A stretch of 64,000 bases of DNA, taken from contig JAVBMD010000005.1 in assembly GCA_031552825.1 (NCBI GenBank), positions 1 through 64,000 on the forward strand, read 5' to 3'. Numbering within the stretch: position 1 is the stretch's first letter; each line of letters starts with the position of its first letter. This DNA is from WQXF01 sp031552825. Its GTDB lineage: Bacteria > Bacillota > Clostridia > Christensenellales > Aristaeellaceae. Shown here one piece after another: positions 1-8,923 of this stretch. A program made the translations under genes and the position numbers. Under the pieces are notes generated by a model. That model did not search any database, was not told the DNA's origin, and saw nothing but the letters and a program-made list of their open reading frames with translations.

Positions 1-141
<141 letters not shown>

Positions 142-159
142 TTCCGAAAGCTTTCGCGG

Positions 160-190
160 GGGGACCCCAGGCGGGTTCCCTCGTTTTTCT
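160..190 (+). terminator. Intrinsic terminator after tuf
   Basis: GGGGACCC (160-167) pairs with GGGTTCCC (173-180) with one G-T wobble around a 5-nt loop, followed by the T-rich run TCGTTTTTCTT. Confidence 0.75.
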
Positions 191-211
191 TCCCAAATAG
201 CCTGCACAGTG

Positions 212-240
212 TTGACACCGCAATCGGTTTGTGATAGAGT
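212..240 (+). promoter_or_regulatory. Sigma-A type promoter for rpmG-secE-nusG
   Basis: A perfect -35 TTGACA (212-217) is followed after 17 bp by TAGAGT (235-240) as a moderate -10. It lies between the tuf terminator and rpmG, where a promoter is expected. Confidence 0.6.
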
Positions 241-308
241 GTACAGGCGTGTTTTCCCTGAAGAGGGATTTCGTTTTATCTTATTTTGTCCGATAGGGGG
301 TGTCCTGT

Positions 309-458
309 GTGCGCGTGAAGATCACGTTAGCCTGCGCCGATTGCAAGCAGCGGAATTATAACACTATGAAAAACAAGAAGAACGATCCGGATCGTATTGA
401 GATGAGCAAGTACTGCCGCTTCTGCAAGAAGCACACCAGCCACAAGGAAACTCGCTAA
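309..458 (+). CDS. rpmG: 50S ribosomal protein L33 (zinc-binding form)
   Basis: A 49-residue protein of the large ribosomal subunit. It carries two CxxC pairs (CADC and CRFC), so it is the zinc-binding C+ form. The middle YNTMKNKKNDPDR and the end KKHTSHKETR are typical of L33. The GTG at 309 is chosen because the purine run GATAGGGGG ends 8-9 nt upstream and translation gives the usual MRVKITLAC start; GTG at 315 is a second possibility. It is the first gene of rpmG-secE-nusG, a conserved order in Firmicutes. Confidence 0.93.
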   Translation: MRVKITLACADCKQRNYNTMKNKKNDPDRIEMSKYCRFCKKHTSHKETR

Positions 459-513
459 TCGCCGATAGCGGCGGCGGTTTTGCTATGTGAGCAAGGCGGA
501 GGATGTGAGCGAA

Positions 514-756
514 ATGTCGGAGAAAAAATCGCAGAAGAAACCCTCGTTCTTTTCGAAGGTCGGCGCGTGGCTCAACCGCGTATTTATCCTTTCGTTTAAG
601 AACATGATTGCCGAGCTGAAGAAGGTCACTTGGCCTTCCCGCAAGGACTTGATTAACTATTCCGTCATCGTGATCGCCTTTATGGTGCTGATGGCGGTGG
701 TCATCGGTCTGTTGGATCTGGGCGCCAGCACGCTGTTGCGCAATCTGATCGGCTAA
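514..756 (+). CDS. secE: Preprotein translocase subunit SecE
   Basis: SecE is the small essential subunit that clamps SecY in the Sec translocon. The 80-residue protein has a charged Lys-rich head, the conserved amphipathic helix ELKKVTWPSRKD and one C-terminal membrane span (YSVIVIAFMVLMAVVIGLLD). ATG 514 is preferred because GGAGGA lies at 498-503, 10 nt upstream. In-frame GTG codons at 487 and 505 would give up to nine extra residues but have poor ribosome binding sites. It is followed 31 nt later by nusG, as in most bacteria. Confidence 0.92.
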   Translation: MSEKKSQKKPSFFSKVGAWLNRVFILSFKNMIAELKKVTWPSRKDLINYSVIVIAFMVLMAVVIGLLDLGASTLLRNLIG

Positions 757-787
757 AGGGTAGGCGTGCAAACATTCGGGAGGCAAT

Positions 788-1312
788 ATGGCTGAAACTG
801 TTGCCCGGTGGTATGTGGTGCATACCTATTCCGGCTATGAAAACAAGGTGAAAACCGACCTTGAAAAGGCCGTGGAGAACAACGGCATGATGGATCTCGT
901 GCAAGAGACCCGCGTGCCGATGGAAGATGTCGTCGAAATCAAGAACGGCAAGCGGCGCATCGTTCCGCGCAAGGTGTTTCCGGGGTACGTGTTGGTCAAA
1001 ATGATTATGACAGACGAAACTTGGTATGTCGTGCGCAATACGCGCGGCGTTACCGGCTTTGTCGGCCCGGGGTCTAAACCCATTCCGCTTACCGAGGAAG
1101 AGGTAACGCGCATGCTCTCCGGCGGCTCCACCGTCAAGGTGGATCTGGAAGTCGGCGATCAGGTGAAGATCCTTTCCGGCCCGCTGGAGGACTTTATCGG
1201 CGTCATCGAGGCCGTCGACACCGTGCAGCAGAAGCTGCGCGTGGCGGTGGAGATGTTCGGCCGGAATACGCCGGTGGACGTCGAATTCTTCCAAGTGGAA
1301 AAAATGAAGTAG
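788..1312 (+). CDS. nusG: Transcription termination/antitermination factor NusG
   Basis: The 174-residue NusG binds RNA polymerase and modulates pausing, termination and transcription-translation coupling. The N-terminal NGN domain starts RWYVVHTYSGYENKV and contains FPGYVLVKM and the NTRGVTGFVG block. A C-terminal KOW domain begins at GDQVKILSGPLEDF. A GGGAGG ribosome binding site lies 6-7 nt upstream of the ATG. It sits between secE and rplK, the usual context. Confidence 0.96.
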   Translation: MAETVARWYVVHTYSGYENKVKTDLEKAVENNGMMDLVQETRVPMEDVVEIKNGKRRIVPRKVFPGYVLVKMIMTDETWYVVRNTRGVTGFVGPGSKPIPLTEEEVTRMLSGGSTVKVDLEVGDQVKILSGPLEDFIGVIEAVDTVQQKLRVAVEMFGRNTPVDVEFFQVEKMK

Positions 1313-1452
1313 TCTGCCGCAGGCGGTAGCATCGCAGGAAACCTCGCGCGCCCTGCACGCCCTGCAAGGGATAGCGGAGCGCGCGTTCGTTTGTCGCCCA
1401 GGTGGGAGGAACATCGTTCCGTAGGACCACATAACCAGTAGGAGGGAAAACC

Positions 1453-1881
1453 ATGGCCAAGAAAATTACCGGTATCGTCAAGTTGCAGGTGAAGGCTGGC
1501 AAGGCCACGCCCGCACCGCCGATCGGCCCCTCGCTGAGCCAGCATGGCGTAAACATCCCTGGCTTCTGCAAGGAGTTCAATGAGCGCACCGCCAAGCAGG
1601 AAGGCCTAATCATCCCCGTGGTGATTACCGTCTATTCCGATCGCTCTTTTACCTTCATCACCAAAACGCCGCCGGTGCCGGTGCTCATCAAGCGCGCCTG
1701 CAAAATTGAGAGCGGTTCCGCCCGTCCGCAGAAGGACAAGGTTGCCACGCTGACGCAGGCGCAGCTGCGCGAAATCGCTACCGAAAAGATGCCGGATCTC
1801 AACGCCGCCAGCATCGAATCCGCGATGAGCATGGTGCGCGGCACCGCCCGTTCGATGGGCGTGCTGGTCGCCGACAATTAA
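1453..1881 (+). CDS. rplK: 50S ribosomal protein L11
   Basis: L11 is part of the GTPase-associated stalk base of the large subunit, where it binds 23S rRNA and contacts elongation factors. The 142-residue product has the conserved Pro-rich N-terminal domain (KATPAPPIGPSLSQHGVNI) and the C-terminal rRNA-binding domain with KTPP, DLNA and the SMVRGTARSMG ending. GGAGGG lies 6-7 nt before ATG 1453. The 140-bp gap after nusG shows no clear terminator, so read-through from nusG is plausible. Confidence 0.97.
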   Translation: MAKKITGIVKLQVKAGKATPAPPIGPSLSQHGVNIPGFCKEFNERTAKQEGLIIPVVITVYSDRSFTFITKTPPVPVLIKRACKIESGSARPQKDKVATLTQAQLREIATEKMPDLNAASIESAMSMVRGTARSMGVLVADN

Positions 1882-1940
1882 TGCAAGCCGACCCATTGTG
1901 GGAGGACTGTTCCGCTAGAACCACAAGGAGGAAATGAAAC

Positions 1941-2630
1941 ATGAAGCATGGAAAGCATTATCAGGATAGCGCCAAACTCATCGAGCCGCTGAAGGCGTAT
2001 GACCCCGAGGAGGCAGTCGATCTGGTGCTCAAGACCGCCAAGGCCAAGTTTGACGAGACCATTGAAATTTCGGTGCGCTTGGGCGTAGACCCCCGCCACG
2101 CCGATCAGCAGGTTCGCGGCGCCGTCGTGCTGCCGCACGGCACGGGCCGCACGGTGCGCGTGCTGGTGTTCGCCAAGGGCGACAAGGCCAAGGAAGCCGA
2201 AGCCGCCGGTGCCGAGTTTGTCGGCGCGGAAGAGCTGGTGACCCGCATCCAGAGCGAGAACTGGTTCGGCTTCGACGTCGTCGTCGCCACGCCGGACATG
2301 ATGGGCGTCGTTGGCCGTCTGGGTCGCGTGCTCGGCCCTAAGGGCCTCATGCCCAACCCCAAGAGCGGCACCGTCACGATGGACGTGGCGCGCGCCATCG
2401 AGGACATCAAGGCTGGTAAGGTCGAATACCGCGTCGACAAGACCGCCATCATCCATTGCCCCATCGGCAAGAAGAGCTTTGAGCCGGAAAAGCTCAAAGA
2501 GAACCTCGCCGCGCTGATGGAGGCCATCGTAAAGGCCAAGCCCGCCGCCGCCAAGGGTGTTTACCTGCGCTCGGTGGTGCTGTCCGCCACGATGGGTCCC
2601 GGTGTCAAGGTCAACGCGCTGAAATTCTAA
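1941..2630 (+). CDS. rplA: 50S ribosomal protein L1
   Basis: L1 forms the mobile stalk at the ribosomal E site and can repress its own operon by binding the L11-L1 mRNA. The 229-residue protein shows the family blocks VRLGVDPRHADQQVRG, LGRVLGPKGLMPNPKSGTVT and the C-terminal SATMGPGVKV. An AAGGAGG site lies upstream of ATG 1941. It follows rplK by 59 nt. Unlike the common order, rplJ-rplL do not follow: a hairpin and an unrelated secreted protein come next. Confidence 0.97.
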   Translation: MKHGKHYQDSAKLIEPLKAYDPEEAVDLVLKTAKAKFDETIEISVRLGVDPRHADQQVRGAVVLPHGTGRTVRVLVFAKGDKAKEAEAAGAEFVGAEELVTRIQSENWFGFDVVVATPDMMGVVGRLGRVLGPKGLMPNPKSGTVTMDVARAIEDIKAGKVEYRVDKTAIIHCPIGKKSFEPEKLKENLAALMEAIVKAKPAAAKGVYLRSVVLSATMGPGVKVNALKF

Positions 2631-2647
2631 GCGCTGGGAACAAACGG

Positions 2648-2675
2648 AAAATGGCAGACGTTCTATTGCAGGACG
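2648..2675 (+). terminator. Hairpin downstream of rplA, probable terminator
   Basis: AAATGGCAG (2648-2656) and CTGCCATTT (2667-2675) form a 9-bp stem, extended by an inner CG pair. The tail ATTATAT is only moderately U-rich, so termination may be partial. Confidence 0.5.
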
Positions 2676-2724
2676 CCTGCCATTTATTATATCGTTGCCG
2701 CGCGTGCGAGAAGGAGTGCAAGCG

Positions 2725-4134
2725 ATGAAACAAAAGATGCTGCGGATACTGTGCTGGATGTTGCTCTTGTGTGGGATATGGTCGGCATCGGCTTGCGCTG
2801 ACGATGCGACACGGATGGAGCTGTCGGCGCAAATCGAGGCGCTGCCGGAATTTTTGCTGCCCGGCGTGTCGCAGGGCGCGCGCGAGGTGGCGGCCAATTA
2901 TCTCAGTGCGTTGCGCATCGAGATGGATTTTTGTGTCGATGCGCGGCGTGGCTTGCTGATCGAAATGACGCTTCGGCATAAAGCGGAGCCAATGGCGACG
3001 CTGCGCATCATGGCCGCTGCGGAAACGATCGCGTTTTCCAGCGACCTGCTTCCGGCGGGCGGATGGTATCGCATCGCCTATGGGGAGCTGGAGGCGCTGT
3101 ATCCCGCGCTGGCGCGGCGGATAGCGCCGCTACGCGAGGTGGCCAAGGCAGCACTGCGCGGCGAGGATGCCGAAGCGGCAAAGGCGGAGCAAGCGCAGCG
3201 GGAAGCGTTGCGCGCCACCCTGCTCGAAAAAGCAGGGGAATGGCTTGGCGAACATCCGCAGGCGTTGCGGGAGGCGGATTCCGCCGCGATCCCGCCGGAT
3301 CAGCAAACGGCGGCGCGGCAGTACGCGCTGGAACTGAGCGGACGGGATCTTGTCGCTTTTAACAACAAGGTGTTTGAATCGATCATGGCTTCCGAGTGGG
3401 TGCGCCGCGAGTTGCGCCCGCTGGTCTTGGATGCGCTGCCTGGCGTCGAGATCGGCGAGGAAGGGTTGGAGCAGGTGGAGCTGGAGATCATGCGCGAGCT
3501 GAAGCGGCAATTGGCCGTGACGATCAGCGGCATGCATCGCCCGCTGTACGGCAAGGTGCGGGTGGATGAGGAAGGCAGGATCACCGACGCGAACCTGACC
3601 TCCGAGCCGCTGCGCGAGGGCGCACTGACGCTTTGGGCGCATTACGAGCGGATGAGCGGCTCGGTTGAGCAGTGGCTCGGCCAAGCTTCGTGGCGCACGT
3701 TTTTTCGCGCCAGCAACGCAAGAGAGGCGCTGAACGGCAGATTGAAGTACTGGCGCACCGGCGAGGCGTTCGAGCTGGCGGGCGATGTTTCCGTCACCGG
3801 CGTGCCAACGGCTCGCATCGCGTGCGAGGCGACGTTGCGGGGCGAGCAGGCCGATGGCGCGACCGTGATCGTGCTCAGCGCGAAGGCGAAACGGCTTGCG
3901 GAGCTAGGGGAGGGCAGCCTGACGCTGCGCATCGCAGACGGCGCGCAGGCCGAGTGGGCCGCGCGGTTTCCAGACGCCGCCGATTGCCTGGATCTGGGTC
4001 ACGCCCCTCCGGAAACGCTGCGCGCGTTTGAAGAGGAAATGGCGGCGGCGAAGGAAAAATTCATCGCGCGCGCCGAGCAGGGGATGCCCCCGGCGCTGCG
4101 GGTGCCTTTCCGGGTGCTCCTCGCGAAAATCTAG
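2725..4134 (+). CDS. Secreted protein of unknown function
   Basis: A 469-residue protein that I do not recognise. It starts with a clear signal peptide: KQK, a hydrophobic core (LRILCWMLLLCGIW) and a cleavage region near SASACA-DD. A single Cys near the cleavage site is not in a convincing lipobox. The rest is soluble, rich in Glu, Ala and Arg, and mostly helical in appearance (for example the region around residues 130-200), with no further membrane span. ATG 2725 has GAAGGAGTG 8-9 nt upstream; an in-frame ATG at 2695 would place a charged stretch before the signal peptide and is rejected. It occupies the place after rplA where rplJ is often found. Confidence 0.8.
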   Translation: MKQKMLRILCWMLLLCGIWSASACADDATRMELSAQIEALPEFLLPGVSQGAREVAANYLSALRIEMDFCVDARRGLLIEMTLRHKAEPMATLRIMAAAETIAFSSDLLPAGGWYRIAYGELEALYPALARRIAPLREVAKAALRGEDAEAAKAEQAQREALRATLLEKAGEWLGEHPQALREADSAAIPPDQQTAARQYALELSGRDLVAFNNKVFESIMASEWVRRELRPLVLDALPGVEIGEEGLEQVELEIMRELKRQLAVTISGMHRPLYGKVRVDEEGRITDANLTSEPLREGALTLWAHYERMSGSVEQWLGQASWRTFFRASNAREALNGRLKYWRTGEAFELAGDVSVTGVPTARIACEATLRGEQADGATVIVLSAKAKRLAELGEGSLTLRIADGAQAEWAARFPDAADCLDLGHAPPETLRAFEEEMAAAKEKFIARAEQGMPPALRVPFRVLLAKI

Positions 4135-4148
4135 TTCCGCAGGGTAGA

Positions 4149-4186
4149 GCGGTGCGCCCGGTACGTTGTTCCGACGGGCGTGCCGC
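4149..4186 (+). terminator. Hairpin after the secreted-protein gene
   Basis: GCGGTGCGCCCG (4149-4160) pairs with CGGGCGTGCCGC (4175-4186) with two wobble pairs. The tail TTTGCTGTAT is weakly U-rich. Apart from this and the promoter at 4352, I see nothing in the 4135-4498 gap. Confidence 0.5.
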
Positions 4187-4351
4187 TTTGCTGTATAAAA
4201 GTATAAGAATTGCACACAATGAATGCAACGAGAACGGCCGCTGTCGCGTCTTAATAATAAAAGCAGGGGCGCGAACTGTCCCCGGAATGCGGTTTTTTCA
4301 ACCAATTGTTACAAAGTAATACAGAAAACGCGTGCTTCTATTACGATTTGC

Positions 4352-4380
4352 TTGACAAAATCCGTCGAATGCACTACAAT
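4352..4380 (+). promoter_or_regulatory. Strong sigma-A promoter
   Basis: A perfect TTGACA (4352-4357), a 17-bp spacer and TACAAT (4375-4380), 119 nt before the next start codon. The leader between promoter and gene is about 110 nt and shows no riboswitch I recognise. Confidence 0.8.
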
Positions 4381-4498
4381 CATAGCGTGAAAAACTAGGC
4401 ATTGCTCGAAAGATGATTGTGTTTCTATTTTTATTTCCCAGCGCTGCTCGCAAAAGAAGGGAGGAAGGGCGCATCCCGAGGGAGCGTTCCTGCCATGC

Positions 4499-6550
4499 AT
4501 GAAAAAGAGCTATTTGATTGCGCTTTGTCTGGCCGCTGCACTCTTGGTCTGCGGCCTGCCCAGCCTCGTGCTCGGCGATGATTATCATCCGGTTACGGTA
4601 AGCAGCAGTTGCTCGCCCAAAAGCATTTCCTCGCCGCAGAAGGTGACCGTAACCATCGTGGTGACCAATATCGCTGACGGCAATGTTTCGGTGCCGGTGG
4701 CGCTCTATGATCCTTCGAAGAACGCGGTCAGCTTTCAGGGGGGCGTCACTTCAATCGGCCAATCCCAGAAGGCGACCTACGTCGGCACCTATAACGTGAC
4801 CAAGGAAGATTTGGACAAAGGCAAGTTCAACTTCTACGTCAAGTACAATATTTTCAAAAACGATACCTCCGTGCCAACCGCGGAGTCATATACGCGCACG
4901 CTGAGCATCCCGATCTCCAAGGGCAAGGCGTCCACCGCCTCCAAATTGACCACGGAACATAAGATTTCCCCCAGCTCCGCCAGCAAGGGGCAAACCGTCA
5001 CGCTGACCTATACCATCACCAACACCGGCAGCAATGCCGTGACCAACGTGCAGATCACCAATACCAGCCTCACCAAGGACAAGATCAACATCAGCCGCAT
5101 CGACGCCGGCGATAAGGTGACAAAAACCTTCCAGTACACGATGGGTTCCAAGTCCATCAAGTCCAAGCCAAAGGTGACCTATCGCAACGAGGGCAGCGAC
5201 AAGGTGCTGACCTTGAACACCATCCCCTCCAAGACCATCGAGCTGGAGAAGGGCGGCGTGATCGTCAACCTCAAGGCGAAGGACAAGAGCGAGGTCAAGC
5301 CCGGCGAGAAGGTGGAGCTGACCTGCACCATTACCAACAACAGCAATGTTAGCTATAAAGACGTAAAGATTTCCGACCCGCTGCTCGGCGACATCGCCAC
5401 CGGGATCGAGCTCAAGGCCAATACCGGCAAGCATACCGAAACCAAGACCGTAACCGTCAATGAAACCGCGGATTACAGCTTTCTCGTGGAAGGCGCGAGC
5501 GAATCCGGCAAGGAGCTGAGCATCTCCTCCAACCCGGTGCATCTGGTGGCCATTGATATGACCAAGCAGCTGCAGCTCGAGATCATCGCGCAGGCGCAGA
5601 GCACCGAGATTTACGAGGAACCGTCCGAGGTGGTATTCGCCGTTACGGTGAAGAACGTCGGCGTTGCCGAGGGCAAGGATCTGCTGCTCAAGCACGGCAA
5701 GACCACCATCGCAAAGATCCCCTCGCTGCCCTCCGGTGAGGAGCAGACCTTCGTCAAAGCGCTGCTGGTCAGCATGGGCGGCACCTTCCGCTTCGACGTC
5801 AGCGGCGTCAATGAGCAGGGCACCACGCAGGAGATCGAGGGCAACGAGGTGAAGGTTCCCTATTTGATGCCTACCGAGCCGCCGCCGCCGCCCACGCCGG
5901 AGCCCACCGACGCGCCCTTCGCGGAAGCGACCGACGAGCCGGTGGTCGCTGGCACAACCGGGGAGAATCAAGGCGGCAATACCGGTATGCTGCTGCTGTG
6001 GGGATTGGCCGGGTTGCTGTTGCTGGCGCTGGTAGTGGTGCTGGTATTCATCCTGCTCGGCCGTCGCCGCGAGAGCTCCGCCGCGCCGCGCGGGGAAGCC
6101 GTGGTCGATTCCATCCAGCGCGGTGCGCGCCGCGACTATGGCAGCCAACATCGCCCGGCGCATGCGCAGCCCAGAACAGGCCGGGGCACAGCGCCGCGCG
6201 AGCGTCCCGTCGCCGCCGACTTTGACACCGAGGAATTCGATAACGACTACGACCCGGCGTATAGCGCCTACGATACCGATGCCTATGATGCCGATGCCCA
6301 CGACGCGAATGCGCCGCTGTCGAGCAGCGCGTCGCTGCATGATCTGGCCTCGAAGTACGGGCGGCCGGAGCCGGAGGAGCGCCCGAAACCGGCGCGTGGA
6401 AGCGCCGCGCGCGACGCGGAGCGCACGGGATCGACCGCCGATGATTACTTGGCGCGCATGCGCGAGCAGCGCCCGCCGCGCGAAGCCCGTACCCCGGGCG
6501 AAACCACCGACGTATACCGCCGCCGCCGCGCGCGCAATGCCGACGCGTAA
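4499..6550 (+). CDS. Cell-surface protein with CARDB/DUF11-like repeats and one C-terminal membrane anchor
   Basis: A 683-residue protein predicted to sit in the membrane with a large outside part. It has an N-terminal signal peptide (KKSYLIALCLAAALLVCGLPSLVLG). Three or four beta-sandwich repeats follow, each with patterns such as TVTIVVTNIADG, LTYTITNTGSNAVTNV and LTCTITNNSNVSYKDV, typical of CARDB/DUF11 domains of surface proteins. A Pro/Thr/Glu spacer (about residues 460-495) leads into one membrane span (about 497-521, LLLWGLAGLLLLALVVVLVFILL) and a 160-residue cytoplasmic tail rich in Arg, Asp and Tyr. No LPxTG motif is present. It has its own strong promoter. The ligand and role are unknown; adhesion or envelope structure is only an inference. 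Confidence 0.8.
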   Translation: MKKSYLIALCLAAALLVCGLPSLVLGDDYHPVTVSSSCSPKSISSPQKVTVTIVVTNIADGNVSVPVALYDPSKNAVSFQGGVTSIGQSQKATYVGTYNVTKEDLDKGKFNFYVKYNIFKNDTSVPTAESYTRTLSIPISKGKASTASKLTTEHKISPSSASKGQTVTLTYTITNTGSNAVTNVQITNTSLTKDKINISRIDAGDKVTKTFQYTMGSKSIKSKPKVTYRNEGSDKVLTLNTIPSKTIELEKGGVIVNLKAKDKSEVKPGEKVELTCTITNNSNVSYKDVKISDPLLGDIATGIELKANTGKHTETKTVTVNETADYSFLVEGASESGKELSISSNPVHLVAIDMTKQLQLEIIAQAQSTEIYEEPSEVVFAVTVKNVGVAEGKDLLLKHGKTTIAKIPSLPSGEEQTFVKALLVSMGGTFRFDVSGVNEQGTTQEIEGNEVKVPYLMPTEPPPPPTPEPTDAPFAEATDEPVVAGTTGENQGGNTGMLLLWGLAGLLLLALVVVLVFILLGRRRESSAAPRGEAVVDSIQRGARRDYGSQHRPAHAQPRTGRGTAPRERPVAADFDTEEFDNDYDPAYSAYDTDAYDADAHDANAPLSSSASLHDLASKYGRPEPEERPKPARGSAARDAERTGSTADDYLARMREQRPPREARTPGETTDVYRRRRARNADA

Positions 6551-6572
6551 GCGCGGTATCAAGGCCTCACAG

Positions 6573-6617
6573 CCGCTTTTGCGAATGCAATACTATGCAA
6601 CGCGAAGGCGGTTTTTT
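6573..6617 (+). terminator. Intrinsic terminator
   Basis: CCGCTTTTGCG (6573-6583) pairs with CGCGAAGGCGG (6601-6611, two G-T wobbles), followed by TTTTTT. Confidence 0.8.
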
Positions 6618-6618
6618 C

Positions 6619-6646
6619 TTGCGGTTTTCGGGCGATGTGCTATACT
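6619..6646 (+). promoter_or_regulatory. Sigma-A type promoter for the DUF2461-mutase-tkt run
   Basis: TTGCGG (6619-6624), a 16-bp spacer and TATACT (6641-6646). An overlapping TATAAT at 6646-6651 could also be the -10 element, although its distance to this -35 is long. Confidence 0.5.
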
Positions 6647-6677
6647 ATAATTTACGGGTATGGGAGGAGGATGGCGC

Positions 6678-7370
6678 ATGTTCACCGGGCTTTCGCCGGA
6701 GATGATGGAGTTTTTTCTGTCGATCCGCTTCAACAATAACCAAGCCTTCTTCGAGGAAAACCGCGAGCGCTACCAGCGCGTGGTGCAACAGCCGCTCAAG
6801 GAGCTGGCCGAGGCGCTGGGGCCGACGCTGCTGGAGATCGATCCGCAGTTTGACGTGCGCTCGCCCCGCGTGGTGTCGCGCATCCGGCGGGATACGCGCT
6901 TTTCGAAGAACAAGGACCCGTATCGCGACCTGATGTGGCTGGCTTGGCGCTACACCGGCGAGCCCACCATCGACGCCATGTGCTTTTATATGGAAGTGTC
7001 GCTGGATGCGGTGCGCTGGGGGTTTGGCTACTACGCGGAGCACAAGGCCACCATGGATCGCGTGCGCCGCGCGCTGCTGGCCAAGCCGCAGGAGGCGCTG
7101 AGCGTGATGGCGCGCTGCGGCGTTCCCGAGCAGTTCGCGCTCTACGGCAACGCGTACAAGCGCTTGGCGGTTCCGGAAGGGCTGCCCGAGGCGCTGCATC
7201 CGTTCTATATCAAAAAGGGTTTCTATTTCGAAAACACGCAAGGCCTGCAGGACTTTGACGCGCTCTATTCCACCCGGATCGAGCAGCGGCTGCGCGAGGA
7301 TTTTTTGAAGCTTGCGCCGCTCTATCATTGGATTCGCGGCAGGCAGTTGGACGAGCAGTCAGAAACGTAA
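6678..7370 (+). CDS. DUF2461 (TIGR02453 family) protein
   Basis: A 230-residue cytoplasmic protein of the DUF2461 family, whose function is not established. Characteristic blocks are GLSPEMMEFFLSIRFNNNQAFFEENR at the start, the RIRRDTRFSKNKDPYRDLMW block in the middle and FYIKKGFYFENTQG near the end. ATG 6678 is chosen because GGAGGAGG lies at 6663-6670, 7 nt upstream; the in-frame ATG at 6660 overlaps that site. It is followed 16 nt later by a phosphohexomutase gene, which suggests co-transcription. Confidence 0.85.
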   Translation: MFTGLSPEMMEFFLSIRFNNNQAFFEENRERYQRVVQQPLKELAEALGPTLLEIDPQFDVRSPRVVSRIRRDTRFSKNKDPYRDLMWLAWRYTGEPTIDAMCFYMEVSLDAVRWGFGYYAEHKATMDRVRRALLAKPQEALSVMARCGVPEQFALYGNAYKRLAVPEGLPEALHPFYIKKGFYFENTQGLQDFDALYSTRIEQRLREDFLKLAPLYHWIRGRQLDEQSET

Positions 7371-7386
7371 GAAGGGAGCGGACAGC

Positions 7387-8895
7387 GTGGACTATGCACA
7401 CCTGAAAAGCGGCAGCGATATTCGCGGCGAGGCGGTGGCCGCGCCCGGTATCGCCGTGACGCTGACCGAGGACATCGCGCGCCGGATCGGCTATGCTTTC
7501 GTCACCTGGCTGGCGGGGCGCACCGGCATGCCTGCGCGGGCGCTGACCATCGCGGTGGGGCGGGATTCCCGCGTCAGCGGCGAGGCGCTGGCCGCCGCGA
7601 CGCTTTCCGGCGCGGCGGCGGGCGGCGCGCGCACGCTGGATTGCGGCTTGTGTACTACCCCGGCGATGTTCATGACCACCGTCTCGGGCGAGACAGCCTG
7701 CCAAGGCGCGGTGATGATTACCGCCAGCCACCATCCGTGGACGCGCAACGGGCTCAAGCTCTTCACCGCGCAGGGCGGCGTGAGCGGCAAGGACGTGAGC
7801 GAGCTGCTGGCGCTGGCCGCGCGGCTGGATCCCCCGGACGGCGGCGACGCGCCGGAGCGCGTGCCGTTTCTGGACACCTACGCCGGGATGCTCAAGCGCG
7901 TGGTGCGCGAGGGCTTGCGCACCGAGGCGGAACGGCCGCTGGCCGGGTTGCGCGTCGCCGTCGACGCGGGCAATGGCGCGGGCGGCTTTTACGCGCGCAT
8001 GCTGGAGGAACTGGGCGCGGATACCGCGGGCAGCCAGTTCCTTGAGCCCGACGGGCGCTTCCCCAACCACATCCCCAACCCCGAGGATTCAGTCGCGATG
8101 GAAGCGATCTGCCGGGCGGTGCGCGAAAGCGGCGCCGACGTCGGCGTAATCTTTGACGCCGATTGCGACCGCGCCGCCATCGTCGATGCGGGCGGCGTGG
8201 CCATCAACCGCAACCGCCTGATCGCGCTGACCGCCGCGATGGTGCTCGAGGAAAGCCCCGGCGCGACCATCGTAACCGATTCGGTGACCTCCGCCGGGCT
8301 GGCGAAATTTATCGCCGCCAAGGGCGGCAAGCACCTGCGCTTCAAGCGCGGCTACCGCAACGTGATCGACGAGGCGATGCGCCTTTGCGGCGAGGGCGTC
8401 GATTGCCCGCTGGCGATGGAAACCAGCGGCCACGCAGCGTTGCGCGCGCATTACTTTCTGGACGACGGCATGTATCTGGTTACGCGGCTATTGGTCTTGG
8501 CCATGCGAGGCCGCGCCGAGGGACGGACGTTGTCCGGCTGGATCGCCGATCTGGCCGAACCGGCGGAGCAGCGCGAGGTGCGCCTTTCCATCACCGCGCC
8601 GGACTTTGCCGCCGCCGGGCAGCACGCGCTGGCGCAAATGGAGCGGGCGGCACAGGGATGGACGGACGCGCGCATCGCGCCCGATAACCACGAGGGCATC
8701 CGCGTGCTGCTGGATCTGCCGGGCGGCGCTGAAAACGCTTGGGTTATGATGCGCCTTTCGGTGCATGATCCGGTGCTGGCCGTCAACGCGGAATCCGACC
8801 TGCCCGGCGGCGTGGCGCTGGCGCTGGATCGGCTGCGCGGGGCATTGAGCGGCTGCGAGGGCATCGACCTTGCGCCGCTGGATCATACAAAATAG
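7387..8895 (+). CDS. Phosphomannomutase/phosphoglucomutase (alpha-D-phosphohexomutase family)
   Basis: This 502-residue enzyme is expected to interconvert hexose 1- and 6-phosphates. All four family signatures can be seen: the phosphoserine loop in TASHHPWTRNGLKLF, the Mg-binding DADCDRAA, the sugar-binding METSGHAALR and a C-terminal phosphate-binding loop region (DNHEGIRV). GTG 7387 has GGGAG 8 nt upstream and gives the usual early KSGSDIRG block; a longer frame from 7312 would overlap the preceding gene. The exact sugar (mannose or glucose) cannot be decided from motifs. It is followed 28 nt later by transketolase. Confidence 0.88.
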   Translation: MDYAHLKSGSDIRGEAVAAPGIAVTLTEDIARRIGYAFVTWLAGRTGMPARALTIAVGRDSRVSGEALAAATLSGAAAGGARTLDCGLCTTPAMFMTTVSGETACQGAVMITASHHPWTRNGLKLFTAQGGVSGKDVSELLALAARLDPPDGGDAPERVPFLDTYAGMLKRVVREGLRTEAERPLAGLRVAVDAGNGAGGFYARMLEELGADTAGSQFLEPDGRFPNHIPNPEDSVAMEAICRAVRESGADVGVIFDADCDRAAIVDAGGVAINRNRLIALTAAMVLEESPGATIVTDSVTSAGLAKFIAAKGGKHLRFKRGYRNVIDEAMRLCGEGVDCPLAMETSGHAALRAHYFLDDGMYLVTRLLVLAMRGRAEGRTLSGWIADLAEPAEQREVRLSITAPDFAAAGQHALAQMERAAQGWTDARIAPDNHEGIRVLLDLPGGAENAWVMMRLSVHDPVLAVNAESDLPGGVALALDRLRGALSGCEGIDLAPLDHTK

Positions 8896-8923
8896 ACGAC
8901 GCGAAAGCGATAGGAGGAACCAT

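Noticed and set aside
4886..6562. A 558-codon open frame on the minus strand opposite the surface-protein gene
   Set aside because: Shadow of the real gene, with no ribosome binding site or recognisable domain.
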